Assembly (NCBI RefSeq): GCF_040183065.1
Contig: NW_027185501.1
Location: 1,390,001 to 1,454,000 of the forward strand
Length of the DNA: 64,000 bases
Source of the DNA: Periplaneta americana
Lineage: Eukaryota > Arthropoda > Insecta > Blattodea > Blattidae
Direction of reading: 5' to 3'
Below, piece by piece: positions 20,715-32,779 of this stretch. The translations under genes were made by a program, and so were the position numbers. The first letter of the stretch is position 1. Each line of letters opens with the position of its first letter. A model generated the notes under the pieces. That model was not told the DNA's origin, searched no databases, and saw only the letters and a program-made list of their open reading frames with translations.

Positions 20715-22572
20715 GCTTATAGTAGAAAAAAGAGTTACCCTCCCCCTTAGGGTATCCTGGATATGCCACTGATTTTGGCACTATGCATTAAATATGTATG
20801 AGCCGCCACTGGTTACATCTATGGTGGCAACTCTACTTATGTTAGGATATGAAGTAACAGTATATATTCAACTTCATCATTTCCTAAAAATTAAAGAAAA
20901 CTGTATGTCTTCGACTCATTCCATCGTCATTTCTTCTTATGTATGTGAACCACGTTCGTTCTAAAAGTGCTACATTAAATGAACACTATAGACAACGTGA
21001 TGGAATAATTTACAAGTTACTGTTAAAGTGCTCAACATTTTCAAGTGGTGCTATACCCATTGTTTCAAAATGTACATACATATTTTTACATTTCTATAAG
21101 AGGTGTCATAAATTATTTCAGCATATTTGTAAAATCTTCGAAATTAATTCTTCTAATTAATACCATAAAGTAATGAAATAATCTATATGTGATTTTATAC
21201 TACCGGTATTGATGTTGATCTTGGTAAATTAATCCAATTTCACAGTGTTGTCTTTTGTATTGTGGTTCATAACAATTATAACAGTATGTACATGGAAATG
21301 TTTTTAAAATAATAAATTCTAGCTCATGATTTTAAGTGGTCGTTTCAATGGGAGGTTATATTGGAAAGATGATCAGAAATGGATAATTTACTGCAAGATA
21401 CAAGAACTGAATATAAGTGAGTGTTCCGTTGAAAGTGAAAGTGAAAATTTCGTTTTACAAGAGCTAAGTAGGAGTAATATTTATTTTAGAAATTATTTGA
21501 AAGCTACAGAATATGAAGAATAGACCTGTAACCATAGAAATCAACTGTGAATGGTGAGTGGCCAGGTTTCATTAATAATTGAAAGGAAATAAAAATTATT
21601 TTCTTCTTATCATCCTGTTTTCAATATTTAAATTTAAGCACCTTTCTCTTCCTTGTTATTTCAGGAGAGATTACTTCATACTATCACATAAGCTAAATTT
21701 TTGCTGTGCAGATAATAAAAATTACATACATAAGTAGGCTACTTGAATACTGACGATACAAACTTCATATACATACCTCATCAGGTATATTCAAGAAGAC
21801 ATCTAATGTACTGTAACCAGCACATGATTAAAATACTGATCAATGTCCAACAGTTTCTTACTGCACTCTTCACTTCAAAAGTTTGGCACATAGTTAATGA
21901 AAATCTTGATCAGGAAATCATTCATAAAAAAGTTAAATGTACACGTTTAAAACTTTCCTATAACATAGGGCATCCTCATTGTTACTTTTAAGTTTTAGGA
22001 ATGTACGCTTATAACTGTATCACAATCTGAAATAATCATAATATTTATAACACGAGGGTCCTTGTAGATAGTCAGCTCCAGTGTTCTATATGTAATTAAG
22101 AAATGGCCCAGTTTATTGCACTTTCAGCACTTTTCTATTTAGGGGCTTCTGATTAAGTTTCCTAATCACTTCGTATTTACTGGAAATATCTTTGGCAATA
22201 TTGTCCAGTAGTGGCTTCACAAGTTTTCCCAAAAGAAAGAGGGACATTTCCTCATCTTTACATGTGTCGCACTTCAGTTCTTGCGAAAATCTTGGTTTCA
22301 GAAAAGAATACTACAGCGTTTACTATTACTATGCTCAATAGATTAATCAGTAGGCCTATAGAAATGTTTTCACCACTGCAAGAAAAAGTCGCGTAATAAT
22401 TATACTTCTCAATTATTGTGACGTTCGTATTTTTTTTAAAAGAGAGGGAAAAGTCACGCCTTCTTGCAAATGCTTAATTATGAATTCAAGGAAATTAAAG
22501 ATAATGCAGTACCTTAATTAGTTGCAATATCTTATTTAATAACAATATTAATAATATTAGGTGAAAAGGGTA

Positions 22573-22983
22573 TAACTTCGTGTATAACTGGATCGAGAGT
22601 TCGATGTTTCTCATGTTTCCCTCCAAGGTCCGGTTCAATTACTGTGTCAGCTACCTTATTCCGTTTGTTTCGAACTGTCCGAATTGGAGTACAGACTCTG
22701 ATTTTTTTATTAGTCTCTCTTCATATGTAAACATATTCGAACACTTAAGTTAGCACTGTGTATACAGAGTGGTTTAATTTTTCTTTGTTCTCTTATAATT
22801 TTATTTTTGAATGAGTTTCATATGCTTGTCCACTATTTCTGGATTTTTGAGAGTATTCTTTTTCCATTGGTCAATGTTCCTTTTGCGTTTTACGCCTTTT
22901 TTCACGGGTCTTACCATAATGGACACATTTTGGGTACTTTTTTTTAACTATTCATGGTACTGAATTCGAGTCCAAACAACTGT
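22573..22983. other. Non-coding interval beyond the palindrome
   Basis: Begins where the arm homology ends. No gene or repeat recognised. Confidence 0.5.
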
Positions 22984-23225
22984 TTACAGTAACTGTTCGT
23001 GTAACAACGTAGAAATAGTTTTTTTCCTGGATTCTCGACTGTTATCCTCACTGCTACTACTACTTCCTACTTCTTCGTCACTTCTTGGTTCCAAAGAATC
23101 GTCAAAGACTTCAGAAGCTGTATCGTCAAATGATGACGATGAATCAGACGATGAACTGGACATTTGTGAACAAGAATAATTATTTACAGTAGCCACAGGA
23201 GGTGGAATGTTGGAAACCAGATTAT
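22984..23225 (-). CDS. Candidate terminal exon, Ser-rich acidic C-terminus (partial gene)
   Basis: Minus-strand open segment bounded upstream by a strong acceptor (pyrimidine-rich tract ending TTTTTCCTACAG at 23226) and downstream by TAA at 22984. It reads NNLVSNIPPPVATVNNYS, then QMSSSSSDSSSS, an acidic stretch, and ends STLLHEQLL. The QMSSSS-rich acidic tail followed by a short hydrophobic leucine segment recalls the C-terminus of ELL-associated factors (EAF), but the typical final acidic residues are absent, so that name is only a guess. A second candidate exon upstream (24055-23972) joins in frame. Function unknown; it could also be a decayed gene copy. Confidence 0.35.
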
Positions 23226-23971
23226 CTGTAGGAAAAATAAAAATAGAATTGTCGAATTATGATTCCACTAATATTCAATCGCCCTGACTTCAATTCCCAT
23301 TCCCGCTACCCAGTGTTCAGTATGACTAAGGGCTGGTTTGTTTTGATTAGTGGTAATATTATCTTAAAACATTATTATAACCAAAGTCCGGATCAACAAC
23401 AATTTCCTAATAAACTTGAATTTGAAAAATCATAATTTTAATACTAAAAAATTTACAAACCAAATCCCTCCAGCCGCATTTGCTTAGCAAGCCATGACAA
23501 CTGAATGCTGTTCTTTAACCAAGGATTGATTAGGACTATCAGACGTATTAGCAGCATTTCGCTCTTTCAGTCATAACTGATGAAACTAACATTTTCCCTC
23601 GAGAAAACATCATAAAAAAATCAATGGGGACTGTGGGACTGTGTGAAGTAGACTTATATCAAAACTATAATAATAGTTTTCTGACAACAGTGGCATAACT
23701 CCAAATAAATCAAGGCACTTTAACATTTTCAAACTACCCTTCACAATAACACTGACACAATTCTATTTAATACATCATGGATAGTCAAGGTACACAAGGA
23801 GGTTGACTGACAATAACGTCATAAGATGAAATAGTGCACTTAGAAAACTGATTCTTCAGATCAAGAATGTCATATTTCAAAATAATACTATCGCGAGTCG
23901 GTTAGTGTATTTGCTGAACAGTGTCATAAGTCTTAATAATGCGTTTTTCATGTATAAATAATCATACTTAC

Positions 23972-24055
23972 TTCTTTTAAACACCGTCACACAACACAAT
24001 ATGACACTTTTGAAAGTGAAAACAACACCATTCTTGTGCAGCATCACTCGCACAA
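23972..24055 (-). CDS. Candidate internal exon upstream of the Ser-rich exon
   Basis: 84-bp minus-strand segment between an acceptor-like sequence (TATTATTTCAG ending at 24056) and a near-consensus donor (GAA|GTAAGT at 23971). It is open in one frame (about VRVMLHKNGVVFTFKS). The phase (one base left over) fits exactly the phase needed by the acceptor at 23226. It could be chance; an 84-bp open stretch is weak evidence. Confidence 0.22.
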
Positions 24056-26049
24056 CTGAAATAATACAGTATTGCTGCTAACAAAGGAATGGAACTGCCA
24101 TGGCACAAGAATGTCACTACTGTTTCCTGGTGGCAAAATAATCAAAATTCAGATGTGACGTTCTTGCAGTTAAAAGATTACAAGAAAACAAACTGAACCA
24201 TGTGAATAACTCGAAAATGCTGATTTTTGAGATATGACGTTGTTGAATTTAATGAGCGACATGGCCGAAATGTAAGTTGTGTGTTGGCTTTTCTATTTGA
24301 GTGGCGTGCAATAAATTACTTAATTGGTATCAGTGGTCAGTTTTAGTGTAATGTGTGCATAAGATCCGATCACTTTTTATTGCATAATATTTTGAAGAAA
24401 TAATTACAAAACTGTCATATTTTAATGTGAACATAGGTTTACATGTTATCATAACCTGTTTGCTTCAACCTTTTGCAATTTAGAATGGGAGCTATTTTGA
24501 GATTTAATAAAGTAGAATATTTTATTGTAATTTTAATTTAACACATCTCTCTACTTTCGTTATTTTACGTTTGTATGTTACTTCCTCTGTTAGGTTGGCC
24601 TAGTAGATAAATACAATTCATTACAAGCAATTATAGTAAGACAGAAATAAATAATACAATTAAAATTTCATTTAGTGTGGTATGTGCGTAAGTTCTATTA
24701 ACTTGTTTTATAATATGTTGCAGGAATAATGATAAAAGTGTGTTATTTAATGTGAAGAGAATTCACCAAGTTAACATAACATGTTTGAATTAACATTTAA
24801 AGTTTAGAACGGAAGCCATATTTTTTATATTTAATGAAGAAGAATTTAGGATAAAGTTTAGAACTCGGTTACCTTCCTTCCTCACCACAGTCCCTCCAAT
24901 GAAGTGCGCATACGATTATATTACCCTACTAGTACGTAGTCAATAAATACAATTCAATGCAATCCAGCATAGAAAGAAATAAATACAATTTAAATATATG
25001 CAAATTGCATGTGCTGGATTCACACATAACATTACGCTTAATTATAATGTAGGTATAACTTGCGAATATAGGGATATAAGGTGAATACAGTAAAGATAAC
25101 GTATAATTCCTATATAGCCTAGCAGCATAATGTATGTAATGCCAGTGCATTGGAGAACATTAAAAGTAGACTGAAAGTGTTATATTATATAAATGCTTCT
25201 TAATTTAAACTGAATACTTTAAGCATGCTTGATCTTTTTCCTGAAATTTTGTCAGTGCCTATAACTAGTTTGTATGAATATGTCTATTCACAAATGTTTG
25301 CTTTCACTGTGATATAATAAGAATAGGCGCCCAGAACAAGGTTGTAACTTGCATATAAGAACTGAAAAAAACAAATGGGGAAAAACGCAGAGTGCTGTAC
25401 ATACTTTTAATTTTGTACAGCAATGAGGTTGAAAATCAGACGTGTGCTGATCTCAACACGAGTAGGTACAAGCATTATACATAGCTCATAGCGCAGCATT
25501 ATCAGCCGTTATCCATGAAAAAATCTTCTTAAGAGAAATTACGGTTAAGCCTATAATCTTGTTCTGGGCGGCTATTCAGTTATGTAGCAATATATTAATT
25601 AATAGGCCTATATTAACACAGTGGTCTGAAATTTCAATAATTCTGCTGTCACATTCACATTCCACGTGATAACAACCTTGTAAATCTAGTTTCCTTTTTC
25701 TTTTCGGAGGAGTGCCCGCAGGCAAGCACCGCAGCCTCTTTATATTGGGGTGATTGTTGGATCGCTCTTCACCGCATGGTGTCATCGTATCGATTCAGCA
25801 CAGCATCCAGACCTGATCCTCCGCCTTCCTGTGATGTTATCCTGCGGTCTCCTCAGGTCGATGGCGTCTGTTCGCATTTCATGTGCTTGAATGTGTTACA
25901 TCCTTAACATGTCACAGTTGATTCCTAAGGCGCCATCTGTCCCAGGGAACTAAAGTACGCCTGTCGCCTGTAAACCCCCTGCTGCTTCGCTGGATATGTG
26001 CAGCTCCCGCAGACATGCCGCCTATAGGCATATCTTTGAACCACGTCCA
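24056..26049. other. AT-rich non-coding interval
   Basis: No gene or element recognised. A 69-codon minus-strand frame (25785-25576) starts with an ATG and contains a basic run (PPKRKRKLD) and a few cysteines, without a family match. 25790-26040 is noticeably GC-richer than its surroundings. Confidence 0.5.
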
Positions 26050-26250
26050 CCATGTCCTCCCGTAACCTGTAACTGTATTGAGATGATTAATTAAGACAAA
26101 ATGAGTCGAAATGAGTAACGCCGAAAGTTACTCAGCAATTCTGCTTCGATTAATTGAGGAAAAAGCGCAGAAATAATCCCAACCAGGATTTGAAACCGGG
26201 CCCGCTAGTTTCAAGCCAAGAACGCAGACCATTTCTCCACAGCGGCGGAC
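26050..26250 (-). mobile_element. Diverged tRNA-derived SINE related to family 1
   Basis: On the minus strand: TGTGGAGAAATGGTC (A-box region near 26240), then GGTTTCAAATCC (B-box-like, near 26195), then AGTAACTTTCGGCGTTACTC. That last string parallels the GGGTAACTTTCGGTGTTGGA body of SINE family 1. Older or different subfamily; ends approximate. Confidence 0.65.
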
Positions 26251-26339
26251 AAAAAACCTACTTGCTCAACAATAGCGCTTTGAGATTGAAATGCTGTATA
26301 TCAATACACTGCAGCACATCTGTTGCTTAGTCAAGTGTC

Positions 26340-26440
26340 CTAAAGCCTATAAGGCAACACTCATAAAACAAGTAAGCCAAGAGATAACGGGGTAGAGTGG
26401 CCTGGTTCTTTCTCCCTCCACTGCATACATCGTTAATTAG
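26340..26440 (+). repeat. Dispersed repeat, copy 2 (partner at 5620)
   Basis: Diverged copy of the 5620-5760 repeat, same orientation, containing AAGCCAAGAGATAACGGGGT. Confidence 0.6.
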
Positions 26441-28507
26441 TAACAAGTGAAACTAACGCTGAGTTAGTTCCTGTGATTTCGTAAGTGAAATTAGGTGAAT
26501 TTATAAGAAATATTTTTGTGAAGATGCAGTTGATAGTATACGCATGGCATAATAAAAGCCTAAACTAACCAAACCTAACTTGTCTCAGATTCATATATGC
26601 AAGGTGTGTAAGAGTACGAAAGGATCTACCTCAGCACTGGTTTAGCTCTAGTAACGTATTAGACGAATCACACTTCAGATTGCAGTATCGTGAGAAACGA
26701 ATAAAAAATTGAAGTGCAGTATAGACAAATTGAATTTGTAATGCTTAATTATAATGGATAATTGTGAATATAGGAATGAGGTATGTATAATCAGTAAACA
26801 TAACTTAACCTGTAATTTCAACATATTAAAATAGCCGTAAAATGCATCTAAAAATTATTGAATGGTGCATAAATGAATGTGTAAGAATTTCGTAATCATG
26901 CGTGCTTCATTTAAATTAATACTAGATCAGGTACTGTAACACTAACGGAAATTATACGGTAACATTTTATAATTTTTAGTATAAATATTTCTACCTCTGT
27001 TTTGTTCAAATTGTGTGTATTATCAAACATCATATTATTTATAATATAGGTTATTCTCACATAAAAAGGACACAATAATTTAAATGTAATAAAATAAATA
27101 CAGCAAACAATAATGTTCTGATTATGCAAGAGTAACATCAGTAACGCTGCACCTAGGCCTAATCACAACTTAATTTATATGCCAGTCAATGTTTCCACTT
27201 TCAAATGTACATTATTACAGTTTATACCACCAAAACGTTACTTAACCACGTAAAAGTTCGCAATAATTAATTGAAATTTATACAGGTATACACGTACAAA
27301 CTTTGCCTTCATCAAAGTAATTTTCACACCAAAATAATAATATATCATAAGTCGCTGCTAAGCGAGTCACATGGTCTGCTTCAGGGTTTCCAGATGATTC
27401 CAGACCAATGTCGCCAACTACATACCTACAAGGCGTCAGAAAGTAGCCAATTATCTCTGAAGTTGATAGTGAAAAGAGTAATAAACTTAAAAAGAACCAC
27501 AGTGTAATTATGAACATAACCATTCATATTCATTAATAAATTTGTAATAATTTTATTGTTAATATTACTTAATACAAAGATTCAGGATCATTAAGTGGCA
27601 TTATTCAGCTATGATACTTGCATTTCGCTGTTTGTTTACAGGTACTACATACTTTACAAATTGCTTCATTCGAATTTTTCTTAAAATTTCTAGCTTCTTG
27701 AAGCCAGCCTGAAAATATTAATTTTCTGCATTAGGTGTGTCTGTAGTCTAATGGTGCATTTTTTTAAATGGTAGTGATTTTGAATTATGACTGAATACCG
27801 GCACCGAATTTTGAGGCTTGAATAGCCTATATCATTGTAATTAAATCACAATTACCTTTAGCCCAGGGCCGCTTCTCCCACTCAATGTTGTATTTTCTGC
27901 ACCTCTCATATTTCGGCATCTTCACAGTTAAAGAAAGGAACCAAGTGAAAGAATCACCTAAGAGACTCTGTAAATCGCTGGTTTCCCGCTATTATTAATT
28001 AACGGCTTACTGCTCAACATCGTTTCTATTAATTAGCAAAGTTTAGAAATAAAACATAGAAATGGATTACATGTATTTTAAACTAAAAGTTTAATTGATA
28101 ATAAAATCCACTTATTTAATCCATTAATGTAATATATTTATAAGTACTAATTTCACTTAATTCTGTTATTAAGGACGTCGTTGTAAATCACAGATCCCCG
28201 TATCATTGCCTGGGGAAGTTTTCTATGCACTCTTGAACGTTAGTCTGCCATCTTTTGAAAATTAAGGGGAATGCAGTAACTAACGAATATTTAAGAATAT
28301 TACGTACAAGGGATCACAGTCAGTCTTGTAAAAAAAGTTTTAATTAAACTGTTTTTATAACTTTAACATTAAAGATGCCAGAAAAGTGGCCAGATCGTAA
28401 AGTGGAAATTTTCGTCGCCACAAGGAACATAGAAGGTCAAGTAGTCACATCTGGCATCTCTGATCTGCTTTACGGTCTGTATTAAATAACGATGGCAGAG
28501 ACTGGAG
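26441..28507. other. AT-rich non-coding interval
   Basis: No gene, tRNA or element end recognised. Overlapping short frames on both strands at 27271-27523 are chance-sized. Confidence 0.5.
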
Positions 28508-28915
28508 CCACTGTATTCCCAGCAACACTTGCGCGGTGATTACAAATTTGACTGGTGGAAGCTATGTTGGCTACATTGTATTCCCAACAACACTTGCATG
28601 GCGATTACAAAATATGATTGGTGCATGGTATTTTGGCTACATTTTACGCCCAGCAACACTTGCGCGGCAATTACAAATTCGATTGGTGGAATATGTCGGA
28701 TATATTGTGCGGTTATAAATTTGATTGGTGCAACGTACGTTGGATACATTGTATTCCCGGCAACACTTGCGCGGCGATTATAAATTCGATTGGTGCCAGA
28801 TGTGTTGTATTCAGATTAACCTTTGGGCGGCTGCTCCGCATTCAATGTGTGCTCAGTATGTTGGCTGCACTTCATTCCCAGCAACTCTTGCGGGGCGGAT
28901 TCACTAACTCTTGTG
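28508..28915 (+). repeat. 65-bp satellite, second block
   Basis: Diverged copies of the palindrome-centre satellite: CCCAGCAACACTTGCGCGG (28517), CCCAACAACACTTGCATGG (28582), CCCAGCAACACTTGCGCGG (about 28649), then units near 28755 and 28875, each followed by a GATTACAAATTTGACTGGTG-like string. No palindrome arm sequence is found next to it. Several frames run through it because the period is not a multiple of three. Confidence 0.88.
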
Positions 28916-29257
28916 TAGTTAAACAATTTCAAATTTCTGTTACCAATCGATTATCGTTGCAGCTTTCTCTGCAGCAATGCGTCCTCTCCTTATTCTGATT
29001 CCCTTCTGTGATTTAAATGTGCAGAATTATACAGCTTCCGTTGGCAGCGTTAAACCGGGGCGGCGCATCGCGTGACGACATGAGGAGGCGCAAAGGCCGC
29101 GCTGCTCAAAGCTCTGTCACTGAGCTCAACTTATTGATTTTCTCGTCATATTATTATCATCGTTATTTTAAAGATGACAAGGTTTTTAATAGTACAACCT
29201 TGTAACATTTCATGTGCATTTATAAATGCATGTTCTGATATTTTCTTAGATAATAAC

Positions 29258-29258
<1 letters not shown>

Positions 29259-29338
<80 letters not shown>
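29259..29338. repeat. (ATT)n microsatellite
   Basis: About 26 uninterrupted ATT units. Poly-Tyr/poly-Asn frames through it are artefacts. Confidence 0.96.
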
Positions 29339-29339
<1 letters not shown>

Positions 29340-30338
29340 CACAACGCAAGGTTTTGAAAATAGAAATTGAGTATTGTTAATTTTCTTCGTATAACTCATC
29401 GAAAAAGAGACAGGAGTGTTTATGTTCACAATATCAACCAAATATATCATACGTTTAAGCAATATTTCGCCTTACACCATGTATAATATTCCAATGAAAA
29501 GTGAAAATCGTATCTGTGGTTATTCTCAGCTTCCTTCTTGCTGTCCAAGTTCTATAATGGCACTGCTAACACATACTGCTACTACTAGTCTATTTAAAAT
29601 ATCATACGATGAAGTAACATGCAGTTCTGAAAATCGTCCAAATAATTAACACGTTTTGCGTTATTTTCCAGGAAAGGTAAATACTGGTATATCACCTATT
29701 TGAAGAGATAACGTATGCACTTCTAAACCACACGACTCTGCAGTCAGATTCTTTGTTCGTAAAAAAGTGATCGCACTGCATCCTTAGCCAGTCCTTTAGA
29801 AAAACTATATACAGAAAATACAGTACTCCTCGCCTGTGAGTGCAGAACTATCTTTTTGCGTATAACAGATGAAACACCAGAGCCACTTGCAATGCCTTCA
29901 AGAGACATTGTTACGGAAGTTACACACTACACAAGAGAAAACAATCCACGTCTGAATTTGAAAATAAACAGAATGTATCTTCGTTTACAGAGAGTGACTT
30001 GTGAGCAAAATATGCTGTATATTGTAGGTTGGACATCTCTGTTTAGTCTTAAAGCGATAACACGCGACCCAGTTGACATATAATTGCCATTCTTGTACTG
30101 TTGAGTTCAGAATTCGTAGCTCTATCGAATGGCACAGCTTAAAATTCATTCCTAGTCATAAATATTGTGCGCGCAAGAAAGAAACTAATACGCGACGCTT
30201 CAGCGAGACTTCGCGACGATTTAACTAGGCAACACCGCTTCACTGTTATTGGTTAGTCGAGATAGACTGGCCTCAACTAGCTCCGCCTTAAATGCCTTCT
30301 TATTCTGAAAGCCCTCTAGTTAGCACGCTTACTCCTAC
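29339..30338. other. Non-coding interval left of the P-type element
   Basis: No recognised gene. Two 75-77-codon plus-strand frames (29416-29649 and 29856-30083) have no family resemblance. Confidence 0.5.
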
Positions 30339-32779
30339 CAGGACGAATAGAAGAAATAGTGTACGCACTCTGTGAGTTTACACGGATCCACCGCAACGCG
30401 GCGTTGTTACTGCTATGAGCCTGACTCGGAAGGAGTTCACAGTACTTGTTATGCTGAATGTAGTCCTTTTTAAAAGCAAATTTCTTCCATTTAACCCGGC
30501 TATTCGTAACTTAAGAAATACCTTTAGAGTCTCTTATTCACAATTAATAGTCTTCTGTCAGGTAATTTACTGTTATGAACATTCGTAACAGAAAGTACAA
30601 TGGGATCTGAAACGTTGTAAAAGCAATATTATAAGTTCAGCATTTAAATAATCTTTTCGTAACAAGCTGCGAATTCAGGGACAAAAAAACCTACAAAATG
30701 TTAGTAAATAAAGAATTGAATGAATTTTTCGTGCCTATAAATGAATTAAATTACTCACCATGATTAGTTGCCTGCTACCTTTGAGAGTTTGCGAGATGAC
30801 TTGGCGGATTTACGAGCTTGTATTTATCTTCGAATTTACTTTGTCCTGAAGAAGAATCGGCACTTTAAATAGTGGTAGACTAATTTAGTAATAATATCCA
30901 TGCTGTGTTCTCTGCAACAACCTGCTCCCGAAGACTGGATCGTAAGAGCGTCAATAGTGTCAAGACAGTCATAGAAGATGTCACCCCACATTGCACTCGC
31001 TGAGCTAATGTTCTCTTTAATTTTCAATTCTGTTTGAATAAGTACGTCATACACAGCTTGGGAGGGATGGGTTAAGAAACTGACGTTCCTACCTGATCGG
31101 TAGTCTTCGATTTGGGTGAGAGGTGCACAATGTTTAGACCAATTACATTCCTGTCGAAGGGCACAGACGGTACACGCAATAAAATTAGAGGAATGATTTA
31201 CGACATAACCGGCCACATAATACACCAAACATCTGCCAATCAACGCAGGAGGAGTGGTATTCTCCAATTCGACACAGCATTTTCCCAGTCTTGACCATGT
31301 ATTTTTTCATGAATAATATATATATATATATATATATACTCTGCGAGGTTACTACTAAGCATTGCTGTGCAGGCGCAAATGTGTTGTTTGTGAGACACTG
31401 AAGAAAATCAGTAAGAATTAGTGATCAGAAGAGTCTTCATAAAGAGCCTTAGCAGAAATGTGTGAATTTAATGCGCCGACAATACAGTTTGAATGCCTTG
31501 TAAATACTTCAGTGCCATCACTGCCTTCGAAACCCGATGACCCTACTTCCCGATAAGATTTGAGGCCTTTGTCGACACTGTTGCTGAAGAGTTGGAATGC
31601 GAGTCTGGAATCCATCCTCTTAAAGGACGAGAGATCTAAATGAGCTGTTGTCGACTTGGGACAACCCTAAGATCCGCACATCCAGATAAGTCTTCCTTAA
31701 AAAGTCTCCTATAAAAACTAAAATTGATATTTTTCTCTTTTCAAGAGAGTTCAATTTTATCATGGAAATAATTATTTCTTACGCATTTCAGTATGTGCAC
31801 AAAATCTGAGAATGCCTGTATTTTTCTTTTTTATAGTCGAGCGAATTAGGAATTATTATGCTTAAAATTTTTTCCACTGATTTCTAAGACTTCCAGGCCT
31901 TTCTATTTGTTTGACTGCCATCACAAGTGAAACCGACTACTCTCGTCCCAACTGCTTCTAATTTCAGTATAACTTGTATAAGAATTTAGCGAGAATATGA
32001 TCTGGAGTAGCGTTTCTACTAGCGTAAATAGCAATTGGTTGAATCCAATCTTGCATAAATGGCATAAACATCAATACTAATGCATGATTTGCTAATTGAT
32101 TTTTTTTTTTTTTTTTTTTTTGGACATCAGTCGTGAGATCTCCGAAATCAACAAATACGTCCATTTTAAGGGAATAATTATTAAATTGAATGTCTTCTCT
32201 GAGTTTGACCTCATCGAATATTGCCATCTATTTTCATATATTTAATCATTTCGGTAAATTAGGGAAAATGTGATATAGAGCTCCTGGTTGTAATTTTCAA
32301 CACACTCGCGGTTTTGCTGTCTTATGACTTTTGATATTAAAACAGTCTGATTGGTTATTTACCGAAAGCTGCCCATTTTTCCGCGAAATCGCTCTGACCC
32401 ATTTCCCAAACTCATTTTTTTCTTTGGGAGATGAAAAGAAATGTCTTGTTACACTATTTCTGCTGTATTCCGATCTACAACCCGGAACAAAACAGTACGG
32501 CATTTTTTGTAATTATTTTGTAAACCACCACATAATATTCTTTTGTCACTGGTTACTTCAAAGCACAACAAATTGAAGACATCTACATAACTCTCAACAA
32601 CAAAGCATATTAACACCCTTAGAAATTTTCATCATTAAACGCGCTAGAAATATATTTTCGAGGTGTCTGACTTCAGACAACAGATGGACCCTAACGATCG
32701 AAGCGCCACTAATTGTCAGGTCCGCCACCGACAATGAGAAAGCATAGAAGTGCGTACACTATTTCTTCTATTCGTCCTG
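30339..32779 (-). mobile_element. P-element/THAP transposon with 30-bp perfect TIRs
   Basis: A perfect 30-bp inverted repeat: CAGGACGAATAGAAGAAATA plus 10 further bases at 30339-30368, and its exact complement at 32750-32779. Total 2441 bp. The length and CA start resemble the 31-bp TIRs of P elements (known). The interior encodes a minus-strand THAP-plus-transposase remnant (32503-30836). Flanks CTCCTAC (30332-30338) and CTCCCAC (32780-32786) are a 6/7 direct repeat, a candidate target duplication. The intact TIRs against a broken gene suggest it could have been mobilised in trans until recently. Confidence 0.9.
30836..32503 (-). pseudogene. P-element-type (THAP) transposase remnant
   Basis: Pieces in order on the minus strand. 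32503-32297: start of a THAP zinc finger (MPYCFVPGCRS with the first Cys pair, then GKWVRAISR with the conserved Trp); the later C-x2-H pair is not evident. 32227-31964: RNase H-like start (FDEVKLREDIQF with a probable catalytic Asp, VDFGDL, HALVLMFMP, WIQPIA), broken by a lysine run from a T-rich tract at 32101-32120. 31615-31418: RLAFQLFSNSVDKGL and GFEGSDGTEVF, matching the insertion-domain region of P transposases. 31267-30836: LVYYVAGYVVN and a Cys-rich C-terminus (CTVCALRQEC). THAP binds the TIR and the core cuts DNA (family knowledge). Frames differ between pieces, so the gene is dead or contains introns. Confidence 0.85.

Larger units (their letters stand above)
17845..20811 (+). mobile_element. 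hAT transposon 1 in the palindrome's right arm
   Basis: Terminal inverted repeats are CAGGGGCGGCT at 17845 and the complement of CAGTGGCGGCT ending at 20811. Exact 8-bp target duplication GTTACATC flanks it (17837-17844 and 20812-20819), the hAT hallmark. The left arm of the palindrome holds the same target once, so this is a clean insertion dated after the inverted duplication. It encodes an N-terminal hAT transposase fragment (18408-19025). It carries (ATT)n tracts and a second hAT element where the rest of the transposase should be. Confidence 0.93.
16926..22572. repeat. Giant inverted repeat, right arm (interrupted)
   Basis: Right arm of the inverted repeat. It is 5647 bp because a 2967-bp hAT transposon plus an 8-bp target duplication sits at 17845-20819; without it the arm is about 2672 bp. 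The uninterrupted left arm at about 15345-15360 preserves the empty target site. Confidence 0.95.

Noticed and set aside
13754-22396. Conserved small proteins, because mirror-image frames occur in both palindrome arms
   Set aside because: The similarity is fully explained by the DNA duplication; substitutions are not obviously biased to silent sites and no family is recognised.
29174-29462. Poly-Tyr and poly-Asn proteins
   Set aside because: Pure translation of an (ATT)n microsatellite; same for frames at 19006-19197 and 48492-48719.
29856-30083. 75-codon plus-strand frame
   Set aside because: No recognisable motif, start context or neighbour; within the chance length range for this composition.
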